Shown here: positions 23,326 to 32,992 of the stretch, one piece after another | Numbering within the stretch: the stretch's first letter is position 1 | How the letters are laid out: the number at the start of each line of letters is the position of its first letter | From: Brachionus rotundiformis | Taxonomy: Eukaryota > Rotifera > Eurotatoria > Ploima > Brachionidae | Assembly: GCA_016802295.1 (NCBI GenBank) | Contig: JAESIW010000162.1 | Location: 855,739 to 919,738 of the forward strand | Length of the DNA stretch: 64,000 nt | Direction: 5' to 3' | Notes under the pieces: model-generated | The model's database searches: none | Seen by the model: the letters and a program-made list of their open reading frames with translations, nothing else | What the model was told of the DNA's origin: nothing | Position numbers and translations under genes: made by a program

Positions 23326-24801
23326 ATGAACCGACATATTACTAGTTTGCCTATTCCAAATAATGTTAAAACCAAGCTTGTTAAAAACGGAATTGAGTGC
23401 TTAAATGAATTAAAAAATTTTAAACCTACAGATTTAATCAAAGGTTTCGCTCTTGTTCACTTTTTTAATCAAATTGAATTAAATTATCTTACGAAAAGAT
23501 TTTGGAATTTCTAAAAATGAAGTAACCGATCTTTACCAAACATTAGATTTTTATCAAAGTTCTAAACCTATTAGTGTTTACGATTTACTTCAGCTTGAAG
23601 AAAAGTTGGAATTCATCAGCACTTTTTCTCCAGGATTCGATAAAATACTCGGAGGTCTCATATTTATATAAAGTATTTTCAATTTACTTATGCCTCAAAT
23701 AGGTGGATTTCCGATTGGTAAGATTACTGAATTGTGTGGCTCAGCTGGTGCTGGTAAAACTCAAGTTTGTATGCAGTTGTGTGTCAATGTTCAAATACCG
23801 GAAATTTTTGGAGGTAAGAATGGCAAAGCAATTTTTATCGACACAGAAGGCAGTTTTACAACCAATCGTATAATTGAAATGGTAAAATCAACACAATCTC
23901 TTTTAGTTAACAATTTTAATCTACAAAACCGGGAAGGTAACATTAATTAAAAAGTTTTAAAACGTTTGAAATATTTTTTTTAAGATTTTAATAGACTTGG
24001 CTTCTCTGTAGAAAAAGTTCTTGATAACATTTACTATTATAGGTGCTTAGATCATGTGCAATTACTAGCTTGTTTTAACAATGTCAAAATTTTGATTGAG
24101 AAACAACCAAACGTAATTCTTTTTTAATAAAGTTAAATGATCTCTAATTAAATGATTTTAGATCAAATTAATTGCAATTGATAGTTTAGCTTATCCATTT
24201 CGATTTGTGGATTTTAAAGATTCAAATTTATTAACTATGAAAAATAACATTTTAAATAATATGATGATGATTGCATATCAGCTAATTAATAAATATAATC
24301 TTTCGGTATTAATATGTTTAAATAAATAAATTGTAATTTATTAATTCGAATAGATTGTAATAACAAATCAAATGACGACTAGGATAACTCGAGATGTTAT
24401 GTCAAATTTATCGAGCTCAAATTTAGTACCAGCCTTAGGTGAAACCTGGGCACATTCAGCAAATTTAAGAATTTTGCTTTCTTGGAAAAATAGTAAACGG
24501 GAAGCTTGGGTTTGTAAATCATCATATTTACCGGATATCAGCTGTTCTTATAAGATTACTGTAATTTTACTTTTAATTACTTTACTTGTTACAATAAAAA
24601 GTTTAACAATTTCTAGAAATGAATAAATTTTAATTTATCATTTATTATCGAACCGAATAATTGGTTAGATATTTTAAGGAAAGAGGATTAGAAGATGACT
24701 TCGATATTTTGTTGAATTTTCCAAAAGAAAACGAATGGTTAAATGTTGAGAAAATTACCAATATTCAAATTAAACGAAAGAAATTAACAGATGAATTTTA
24801 A
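23326..24801 (+). CDS. RAD51C: RAD51C-like DNA repair recombinase paralogue
   Basis: Seven exons (23326-23443, 23499-23654, 23703-23936, 23985-24112, 24162-24305, 24354-24560, 24679-24801) give 369 residues (human 376). RAD51C acts in the BCDX2 and CX3 complexes, which assist RAD51 in homologous recombination in the nucleus. Seen: N-terminal helix-hairpin ([19 protein letters not shown]) and [28 protein letters not shown]; Walker A GSAGAGKT at residues 104-111; [18 protein letters not shown] and [10 protein letters not shown], which single out RAD51C among the paralogues; [13 protein letters not shown]; Walker B region [19 protein letters not shown] and [16 protein letters not shown]. It ends with a basic KRKK stretch close to the stop, a likely nuclear localisation signal as in human RAD51C. 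The last intron (24561-24678) is the least certain junction; all phases agree. Confidence 0.94.
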
Positions 24802-25544
24802 TAATCTTGATCTTAAGTAAAAAAAAATTAAATAGTTTATAATTAATAATAAATTTAAACTTTTTTATCATATTTAATTTTTTTTGAAAAAAATTGATCC
24901 TAAATTTTAAATCATTTTCAAAATACATTACTTTTAAAAAATGCTTCGGTTAATTATTTTTTGCCTAATAAGTTACACATCATTTATTACTGCTTTAAAA
25001 ATGCACATAATGGTAAAAAAAATAATTATAAATAACTCGAATAAACTTATCTTAGAATTTAAAGATCAATAAGAGTTTGTATAAGAGCTTGAAAGGAGCT
25101 TTTAGGGAAACCTGTTTACCGTCGGATAAGGTTAAGTCAATGAGATAGATTCAAATTGTTTTTATATTTTATTTTATTATATTAAACTATTACACTAATA
25201 AAATTAAGGTCTGAGTTTAATAAAAAGTGTTTGTGGAAATATTCGAATAAGACGAACAAATGAAATAAGGTAGTACATATTTATAGTAAAGATTTAAATT
25301 AAAAACGTCATTCAAAATTCAATATAAACATTAATTTAAAATATAAAAATTAATCAAGATTGTAGACAATCGTCATTGCAATAACGATGACATTGCAATA
25401 TTTATTTAATTAAAACATCTAGATAATAACTTGGAAAGTTATTGATTTTAATAGGATCGTAGATCATAGTAGCAAATATTCATTAATCAAGTATTTAATA
25501 AAAACTTTCTATTTCAAATTTATCAATTCTAAATTAAGAAAAAA
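24802..25544 (+). other. Spacer after RAD51C with a short secretory-type reading frame (24941-25072)
   Basis: About 740 bp between RAD51C and the DUF229 gene. An ATG at 24941 opens a 43-codon frame beginning MLRLIIFCLISYTSFITALK, a good signal-peptide shape, followed by a Lys/Asn-rich stretch and a TAA at 25070-25072. A GT at 25013 would allow splicing after the signal-like part, but no matching downstream exon in phase was found; joining to the DUF229 exon at 25984 would be out of phase. It could be a tiny secreted peptide, an unused upstream exon or chance. Nothing else is recognisable. Confidence 0.3.
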
Positions 25545-28500
25545 TGCTAGGTATGGAAATATGGTTTCTCATTTTGCTTAATTCAATTGATTTCTTCCCA
25601 AAATTTTTTTTATCCAATTCATTTTAAGTGTTGAATTTTTTACTAAAATATTTTATATATCTAAGATATTAAAAATAAGATTGTTTTAAAAATCAAGAAA
25701 TTTGATAAAAATATTCAAAAAATTTATTTCTTATAAATGATTATATCACTCACGTTTTTTTTAAAATAAATTATAAATTAAAGAAAATAAATTCACTTTT
25801 TTAAATAATGCTTAGGAAAATAAGAAAGAATATAAAAATATTAAGTAAGATATCTTTTGGCTTATACTAATTATTTTAACTTTAATACTAATTATCTTAA
25901 CAAAATAATTCCTTAAACTTAAAAATGAATATTTATATCTTTATTAAATTATTGAATATCGTATTTTTATTGATTTTTTGTAGTTATTTTAGTTATATTT
26001 CTCCTGATTGCTTTTACCAAACTTCCAGAAACGGTAAATGAAAAAGAAATTAACGAAATTCTTGACAGCTGTAAAATTCCTGAATTAGATTTTAATATTC
26101 AGTTAAATAAACCGGCACCTAAACCCGTTTGTGTTGTAAAGAAAAATTGGGGATCGATTGATTCTAATACTCATGTATGGTCTTTAGATAACGGAATCAT
26201 AGAAAAAATAGCCAATATAAATTGTCAATACAGAAAAATATCACGAATTGATGATTTTAAAATCAAAATTGGCGAATTGACAAAGCTCGAAGATGGAAAT
26301 ATTATAACTGATGATGTTTTTGAAGTGAACTGTGATGGGATCAATAAAGACAATAATAAAACAGAAAACTTCAAAAGTCTATACGTTCAGGTTGTCGATT
26401 TAGATATTAAGAAAAAAACTCAAAATGAATACAATCTTAAAAATAGTGATTGTTTTCCTTATGACGTTATTTTGTTAAGCTATGATTCAGTATCTAAAGT
26501 TTCATTTATCAATCGACTTGAAAAAACATTCGATTTTATTAACAAAAGTGATAACTTTTTCGTTCTTGGTGGTTATAATATTATTGGTGATGGCACTCCA
26601 GCAGGTTTTACATTGTAAAAACAAGGTTAAAATCAATAAATATTTAGTCTAATTTTCAGGATTAACCCTAACCTTTTATTATATCTTTAAACAAAGTGCT
26701 AGGAAATTTAGTAATTAAGTAAAGCATCCTAATGACTATTGTTCATCAAAAATGAATCAAAGCTCAAATGATAAGCTCTTATCTAATTAAGCTTATTTCC
26801 TTTAAATCTTAAAATTTCATCATAAAATTTGTTATTCCGAACCAAATAACATCAAAGACTTTCGTATAAGTGGCATAAATCATATCAACCAAAATAATTT
26901 CAATGAAATGCTTCAGTAGATTTCTTATTGTCTCAAAAATATTGGTATTTTAAAATTTTTTACCAAAAAAACCACATTGTCATGCTAAATAAAAAATTTA
27001 ATTTAAAATAGTGAACATTCTACTTGCTAATTGAGAGTAGAACACTTTAAATAATTATTTTTAAAATTTTAGAAATAAATACTGTTATTATTTTAGACTG
27101 TTAAATCTTTAATGTTAAGTAAAATGTTATTGTTTTCCAAATTTTTCGAAATTTAATATAATATTTATTGATCTGTACCTTGATCTGTAGTAACTCAAAT
27201 AAAGAATTCTTTTATAAATGGTTATTTAAGCTTTAATTCCAATTTATACCGGAAAAACTGAAGAGGAGTTACCAAGTGGACTCAAAAACGATCCCAAAGG
27301 AAAATATGTTGACGAAATTTATCCATTTATTTGGAAAGATTTGCATAAAAAAGGTGAATTTCGAACTTTTAAAATTTAATTTATTAGTTACTTAGAAAAC
27401 TTTCAAACTAGCTATTCTTTTTGAAGAATTGCTTCAAATGTATGATGGCAAATTAATAAATTAATTAATTTATTTTTTATTAAGGTTATACTTCAATATA
27501 CATAGATGATTGTCCACATGTTGGAGCATTTACGTATAGAATGAGAGGTTTTAAAAACCATACTGCTAAACACTATCATAAACACTATCAACTAGCTTTA
27601 AGACGTCACAGAAACGCTAATGACGATTGCAATGGAGATACAAAGCTTCACAAAATATTACTTGATTTACTTTTAGATTTTAAGAGACTTTACCATCGAA
27701 AACAGCCAAATATAGCTTTAATGCATTATGTTAAAAATTCACATGATTCAAACAAAAATCTAAATTGGTTGGATGAAGAAATACTGGATTTCTTGAAAGA
27801 CGGTATTGCTGAGAATCTATTCGAGAATACGATTCTTTTTCTCTATTCAGATCATGGATCAAGATTTAACCAACAAAGATCATCTCAACGATATATTGAA
27901 GAAAGACTACCTTTTTTTTCAGTTTATTTACCCGAAAAGTTTATGACCAGAAATAAATTAAAAGTGCAAAATTTAAAAGAAAATTTGAACAAATTGACTT
28001 CACCGTTTGATATTTATGATACTGTCCGAGATATAACTTGTTTGGAAAGATCAAAAATTAATGAACGTGACAGATCAATTAGTTTATTTGATAAAATATC
28101 AAAATTTAGGTCATGCGAAGATATAGGAATTGGCGATCATTTTTGTACTTGCACTAAAAATTGGCAACTTCAAGATATCAATTCTGAAGAGATAATTTCA
28201 GTAACAAAATATGCAATCAATATTCTGAACCAAATCACAAATCAAGTCAGAGATTTATGTATGATTTTAACATTGAAAAAAATAATTTCTGCTGAGAAAT
28301 TGATTAAAAATAGTGGAAAATTATATAGAATTTCATTTATAACATCACCTAACAATGGTATTTACGAAACAATTATTCATGAAGGTAAACATTCTGATTT
28401 TGAATTTGCTTCTGAAACGTTTAGCATAAAATCACGAAACGACATTAGTCGAATAGATTCATATGGGGAACAGCCCTGGTGCGTTGCAAAATTTGGCTCA

Positions 28501-28575
28501 AATCCGGGTTTATTCTTGGATTTAAGAAAATTTTGCTTTTGCTTCCCAAAAAACAAAGTTAAAAACAAAAACTAA
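25545..28575 (+). CDS. DUF229-domain membrane/secreted protein (sulfatase-like fold)
   Basis: DUF229 proteins are an invertebrate-rich family with an alkaline-phosphatase/sulfatase-like fold and unknown substrates. Proposed exons: a 7-nt first exon 25545-25551 (ATGCTAG), then 25984-26604, 27231-27353 and 27485-28575, giving 613 residues in a consistent phase. Joining the tiny exon creates an N-terminal hydrophobic anchor, MLVILVIFLLIAFTKLPETV. Family marks: DSCKIPELDF and KNWGSID near the N-terminus; YDVILLSYDSVSK (nucleophile/metal region); GGYNIIGDGTPA joined across an intron to ALIPIYTGKTEEELP; YTSIYIDDCPHVGAFTYRMRGF; KHYHKHYQLALRRHR; and FLYSDHGSRF. The C-terminal part has paired Cys (CTCTKNW; CFCFP). 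Exons 2-4 are secure; the first exon is inferred. Two introns exceed 400 nt. The third exon junction (GCAG|GT) was chosen because it restores TPAALIP, matching the family. Confidence 0.85.
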
Positions 28576-28742
28576 ATTTCTTTGATAAATAAAAAAATTT
28601 TGTGCAATGAAAATTTTTCATTTGTTTAATTAAAATTAGAAACAAACGAATTTTGATTGTTTATTCATTAAAATTTTAATAAAGTTTTTTAAACGGTTTT
28701 ATTAAAAAAATATTCTCTTTTTTTATGTGAAAAATCATATTT

Positions 28743-29190
28743 TTATATCAATCTAATTAAAGTAAAAAATGTGATTCCATTAGCAAACCGAGTAGATAAC
28801 GATGGAATCATTATGTCACTTGCATATTTAACTTCAAGAATGGACGATTGTAATGAATAGTAATAATTTAAAAAAAGATAAAAAAAATTGTGTTTACTGA
28901 TTTTTATATACTTTGTTGGATAGGTTACATAAAATATATTATAAAAATTGAATCTGTTTGAAGCTTTTGAAACCTCAACGGTCAGTGGAAAATTTGTAAA
29001 AGATATCCACATAGCGTCAGAAATGAAATCTACACCCAGAAATAGAGCTGACTTAATATTATTAAGAAACAGGGTTATTTGTCTTTGGATCTAAATTTGA
29101 TGCTTTAAGGTTTTGAATAAGCTTTCTGGTTCCGATTTTTAGACAGTTTGTGAGGTCATGATCAATTCTAAGAGCCTAGCAAAGTTTCAA
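28743..29190 (-). pseudogene. Unrecognised membrane-type gene fragment, apparently frame-disrupted
   Basis: Two open stretches in different frames lie end to end on the minus strand. The first (about 29190-29073) follows a TTTGCTAG acceptor-like site and reads RIDHDLTNCLKIGTRKLIQN, then a DPKTNNPVS segment, then a stop. The second begins within it and reads NNIKSALFLGVDFISDAMWI, then SFTNFPLTVEVSK, then YVTYP. A plausible short intron then leads to NDIMIPSLSTRFANGITFF before a stop at 28743. The sequence is hydrophobic with charged breaks, as in a small multi-pass protein. I cannot join the first two stretches by a normal-sized intron. It is therefore either a real gene with splicing I mis-read, or a decayed copy. 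No family recognised. Confidence 0.35.
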
Positions 29191-29297
29191 ATACATGGTT
29201 TTAATAGATAAGTGATTGATGATAAATCTTTTTTAAAAATTTTAAATAAAAAGAAATAATAAATATTTGAAAATTTTGATTGTTTCAAATTTATAGA

Positions 29298-29425
29298 TAT
29301 GCTACTGCCAATATATTATAAACGAAAGCTTTAGTGTTTAAGATTTTGCCGCAGATCAAAACGAAAGCTCTATAAACGAAAGCTCTTTTTTAAAATAAAA
29401 TTATTTTAAAAAAGAGTATGCTACT
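29298..29425. repeat. Direct-repeat-flanked unit with three AACGAAAGCT copies and a 34-bp palindrome
   Basis: TATGCTACT occurs at 29298-29306 and again at 29417-29425. Between them lie three copies of AACGAAAGCT (29321-29330, 29360-29369, 29375-29384) and an almost perfect palindrome at 29383-29416 (16-bp arms starting CTCTTTTTTAAAATAA, 2-nt spacer). This could be a tiny insertion with a 9-bp target duplication, or a locally slipped and rearranged stretch. Confidence 0.5.
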
Positions 29426-29737
29426 TGAAATTTTTAAGAAATTGATTTAAAAATAAATTAACTTAAAACAATTGTTTATCACATAAACAAATTATAATTA
29501 GTTAAAGACTCGCCTAAAAATATGATACTTTATTTGATGAATTTTTAATTGATACTTTCAGCTTTGGTTACAGAAAAGCTTTTATTAGTATTAATTTTAA
29601 TTAAATAATGTAAGAAAATCAAATGTTTAATAGTTTTAAATTTAAATTTCTAATCAGAAAAAACTTATAAGCTTTGCATTTTAATTTTTTCAATGTTATG
29701 AAATTTTTATGAAACTTTATCGACTAGAGATTTAGAA

Positions 29738-31595
29738 ATGAAGTTAGTAATCAATTAGATATAAATTAAAATATTCGAAAATTTTTTTTAATTTAGATCT
29801 GCGGCTATTAATATTGGACCATGGAATCAAGAATCAAGTGTAAAAACAATATGTTCTGACTGGAAAGGTGTAGAGATAAGTAAGGAAAACATCAAACATA
29901 GTTTCTACTCTTTTTTATTAAAATTTTAACTTAACTTCTTATTCAACTTTCTTTAACTAGAGTAAATAAAGAAAATTTTTAAAGGTGGTATAGCTCAATA
30001 TTTAAAATTTGATAATTCATCTACTTGCGAGATATATGAAATAGAAAGTTCCATTCGTGAAAAATTAATGAATGCTCGACAATCAGTGATCGATAAGCCT
30101 AAGTCAAGAATATCAAAAATCTTTACTCAAAGTAAAACTTCAGCAAATACCAATTCAGATACCGATAAAAAACCATTGCTGCAATTTAACAAAGAATTCA
30201 GTGATGTTCGATCTAGACCAAAATTATATCATGAAACATCAAGGGTTTCTATTCAGTTCGAAAACAAGCAATTAGATTCAATTGAAAATCAAATAAATTC
30301 TCATTTAAGAGAACTTGAAAATAATCGAAACAGTTTTCGAATTGCTGAATCATATTGCTCAGAAAGTTCGAATTATCTTGAAGATTTAGAGAACTTTAAT
30401 CCAAGTGCTTTGTATCGTAGCAAGAAATTAGAAACGCTTTATAAGTCAAAATCTAGTAGAAAAAGATATCAACCACTTTACAAAAATTTTAGCTCTTTAA
30501 ATTTTGACTATAAGCCTAATCATGATTTTCAATATAGTATTAAGCCAAATCCAACGCGCTCAAATAACTTATTGTTTAATCCAACGATCATAGACTCTGA
30601 ATTTTTCTTAGACAATGATGGCTTGACCGAAGTAGAAAAGATACGTAATCAGTTAAGAGAGGACTATGCACGAATACCTCATGAAAACAGAGCAAAATCA
30701 GTATCTTCTCGAAAATCGGCTAATTTACAAAAATTAACAAACAATAGGAATACAATAGATTTTGGATCTACATTACAATTAAAAGAAAAGCTTCGTGCAA
30801 TAGCTCAAAAACATCAAATCAAAAATTTCTATCTTAACCCAAACAGTGTTCCTAATTCGGCAACAGAATCTGATTCTTCGTCAACACTAAAAACAATATC
30901 GTTTAAAAATAGTATATTTAAACAGGACGATGAAGAAAAAAATAGAGTTAAATCATCTTTGAATTTTGATGAGTTCGATAATGAAAAAATAACAACTCAA
31001 TATAGATCTGAGTCTTTATTAAATATCAATTCTCAAATTATAACAAAACCTAAAATCGTTGGCTATTCTGACTCAAAAGCATCTACAACATCTGTAAAAC
31101 CAACTGAAAATCCTTTGGCAAGGTTGAATTTTAGTTTTTTGAGAAGTAGCTCAATTACTCGGCCTTATGTAATCGACAATTCCATTCAGAATAGTTTTAG
31201 AAATCCAATTAGTATCAATGGTAGGAGTTATTTTTTGTCCGATGAAGTAAACAAACGCAACATTAGATTTTTAAATAAAGCTTCAAGTGTAAGATTTAAG
31301 ATAAAAACCATTTTATATATATAAAATTATTTTCACTTTTTTTGTTTCCCTCAAGTCCTAAAATGAATTAACAGTTTTTTAGAAAAATATTAACTTTTTA
31401 AAAAGACAAATTTTAACGAAGGTTTATTTTTTGAATAGAAAGTTACGGTTGATGGGAAGCTTTCCAAGTACAGTTGAAATCGGTATTTTTATTACATTAA
31501 AATTATTATTTTAATTAGATTTGCCGAAGATAAAAAAGAAACAAAGAGGGAATTTGGAACGATTCTTGCAATTACAAAACCTGGTGAAAAAATAA
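29738..31595 (+). CDS. Unrecognised Ser/Asn-rich, mostly disordered protein
   Basis: No family recognised. Exons 29797-29879 and 29985-31288 are clear. Proposed flanking exons are a 5-nt start exon 29738-29742 (ATGAA), and 31443-31482 and 31519-31595 at the end; with these the phases close and the product is 502 residues. The N-terminal part, SAAINIGPWNQESSVKTIC followed by SDWKG and GGIAQYLKFD, looks like a folded or conserved block. The remaining ~400 residues are rich in Ser, Asn, Arg and Lys with scattered short helices (EKLRAIAQKHQIKNFY; a long helix EVEKIRNQLREDYARIP). The tail is basic (LPKIKKKQRGN). There is no signal peptide or TM. Likely an intracellular scaffold or cytoskeletal protein, but this is only a guess from composition. 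The start exon and last two exons are tentative; an alternative end runs on to a stop at 31324. Confidence 0.6.
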
Positions 31596-31997
31596 AACTA
31601 TCAATTTAATTAGACTTTTTTTTTAATAAGAATTTTTTTTGTACACAGTATTTTGATTTGATATTTAATAAAAATGATTTATTATTAAAATCTCAATTAT
31701 TGTATTATTTTTCAGGAATATTCAAGATTCAATTATCAATGCTTATTTTGTAGAAATTTTGTTTAATAGTAATTAGATAATTAAAACAGATAAATGATAA
31801 TGTCTATAAAATAAAGTATTGATAAAAAATTTTTTATTATTTTTAAGACAAATAATTTTCAGAATAGAAAATTTCGCTTTTAGTATGTTCCTAATATATA
31901 TATATATATAATAAAATTGCAAATATATTAACAAAATGATTTTGAATTAATTTTTATAATTTATCAAAAAAAGCTAAATTAGACTTGTCGAAAATTA
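31596..31997. other. Spacer with (AT)8 microsatellite
   Basis: About 400 bp, extremely AT-rich, holding the 3' end of the previous gene and the promoter of the LEPROT gene. A pure alternating AT run occupies 31894-31910. No coding signal. Confidence 0.5.
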
Positions 31998-32577
31998 ATG
32001 AATTTAAAAATGGGATTAAATCTTAGAGGTATATTTGAAATTTTTTTGATTTAAATATATATAAAAATTTTATAAAAGGGTAAGCATGAAAATAATATTC
32101 AAAGAAATTTAAGTTTTAAGTCTAAAATTTAAAGATTGGTTACTCTTTCGTTTTTAGCAACTGGTGGAGCCACACTTTTGGTTCTTGGATGTGCTCTAGC
32201 TAATTAGTAAAAATTTTATACAAATTTTTTTCCATTTATTATTTTTACACAAAAATAGTAATTGGTGGCCAATTTTTGTTGTCATTTTTCATATTTTATC
32301 ACCGCTACCAATTATTATTTCCCGAAGATGTTCAGGTGACAATTATATGTCAGATCCCTACAGTGGTCGTTGTATTGAGCTAAGCGTTTTTTTGACCGCA
32401 ATATTTGTAATAAGTGCATATATGCTACCAATAGTAATGGCTAATACACCAATTGGAGCCCCATTGATAAAATGGTCTTCTGCTGCATTTATTTTCGCTG
32501 GTAATACGATCATTTTTTTGACAATTTATATTTTTGTAAGATTATTACTAGCTGAGGAAAACTTTGGTGGGTGGTAA
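31998..32577 (+). CDS. LEPROT/VPS55-family endosomal membrane protein
   Basis: Three exons (31998-32028, 32158-32206, 32259-32577) encode 132 residues, nearly the same as human LEPROT and LEPROTL1 (131). The family consists of four-TM proteins that act in late endosome to vacuole/lysosome sorting (VPS55 in yeast) and lower surface receptor levels in vertebrates. Seen: TLLVLGCALANY (human LMLGCALEDY) in TM1, NWWPIFVVIFHILSPLPIII, an acidic/polar loop, then TAIFVISAYMLPIVMA, the short IKWSSAAFIFAGN and TIIFLTIYIFVRLL, ending EENFGGW (human DDFSWEQW). The start codon is uncertain between in-frame Met1 (31998) and Met5 (32010); the longer form is given. Invertebrates usually have a single member, so I do not choose between LEPROT and LEPROTL1. 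Confidence 0.93.
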
Positions 32578-32728
32578 ATTTACATTAATTTAAGAGATCT
32601 AGAACTCAAATATTTTGTTATTTTATTTTTTTTGTACTTTTTACATATTTTTAAAATAAATCTGAACAAATTTAAAAAATTTGAAAAAATGTATAATTGT
32701 TTTGTATTTTATTTTTGGTTATTATGAT

Positions 32729-32992
32729 TTAAACATTCCATGGGTCTTCAACCATTGATTTGTGGTAATAGTCTCTAACATCAAAATCTTTGGTCTTATT
32801 TCCTTCATTTGGTGCACAAAAATATTTTTTTTTGTTGAAATTAGGGCCGTATTGTTGATTTACTGGATATTTTCTTTTTGTATGATAGAAATTCTGATTG
32901 AAGTTTGGCTTTTTATTATTTTGAAAATTGTTATTACGAATGTGATAAAGATTTGAATTATTAATTTCAGTGTTTGAATCTTCGGCAGACAT
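32729..32992 (-). CDS. Short MPLKIP/TTDN1-like protein
   Basis: Single exon, 87 residues, very rich in Asn, Lys, Tyr and Phe, with no signal peptide or TM. Most of it looks disordered (YHTKRKYPVNQQYGPNFNKK). The C-terminus, DYYHKSMVEDPW, resembles the conserved block of MPLKIP/TTDN1 (human form YFxPSMLxDPW), a nuclear protein mutated in non-photosensitive trichothiodystrophy and linked to splicing-lariat processing. Human MPLKIP is about twice as long, with a Gly/Arg-rich N-terminus. Apart from this short motif there is little to compare, so the assignment is tentative. It is convergent with the LEPROT gene (151 bp between stops). Confidence 0.5.
   Translation of the reverse strand: MSAEDSNTEINNSNLYHIRNNNFQNNKKPNFNQNFYHTKRKYPVNQQYGPNFNKKKYFCAPNEGNKTKDFDVRDYYHKSMVEDPWNV

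Larger units (their letters stand above)
28576..29737. other. Region between DUF229 gene and disordered-protein gene
   Basis: Contains a possible minus-strand gene fragment (28743-29190) and a small repeat unit with an inverted repeat (29298-29425), both listed separately. No other coding signal is visible. Confidence 0.4.

Noticed and set aside
26605..26618. DUF229 exon continuing to the stop at 26618
   Set aside because: The donor at GCAG|GTTTTA restores TPAALIPIYTG across the intron, as the family requires; reading through ends the protein early.
29321..29384. CRISPR-like array from the AACGAAAGCT copies
   Set aside because: Only three 10-bp copies with unequal spacing in a eukaryotic intergenic region.
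31289..31324. Read-through end of the disordered protein at 31324
   Set aside because: Not excluded, but the donor GTAAGA at 31289 and two downstream exons close the phase and give a basic tail, so the spliced form is preferred.
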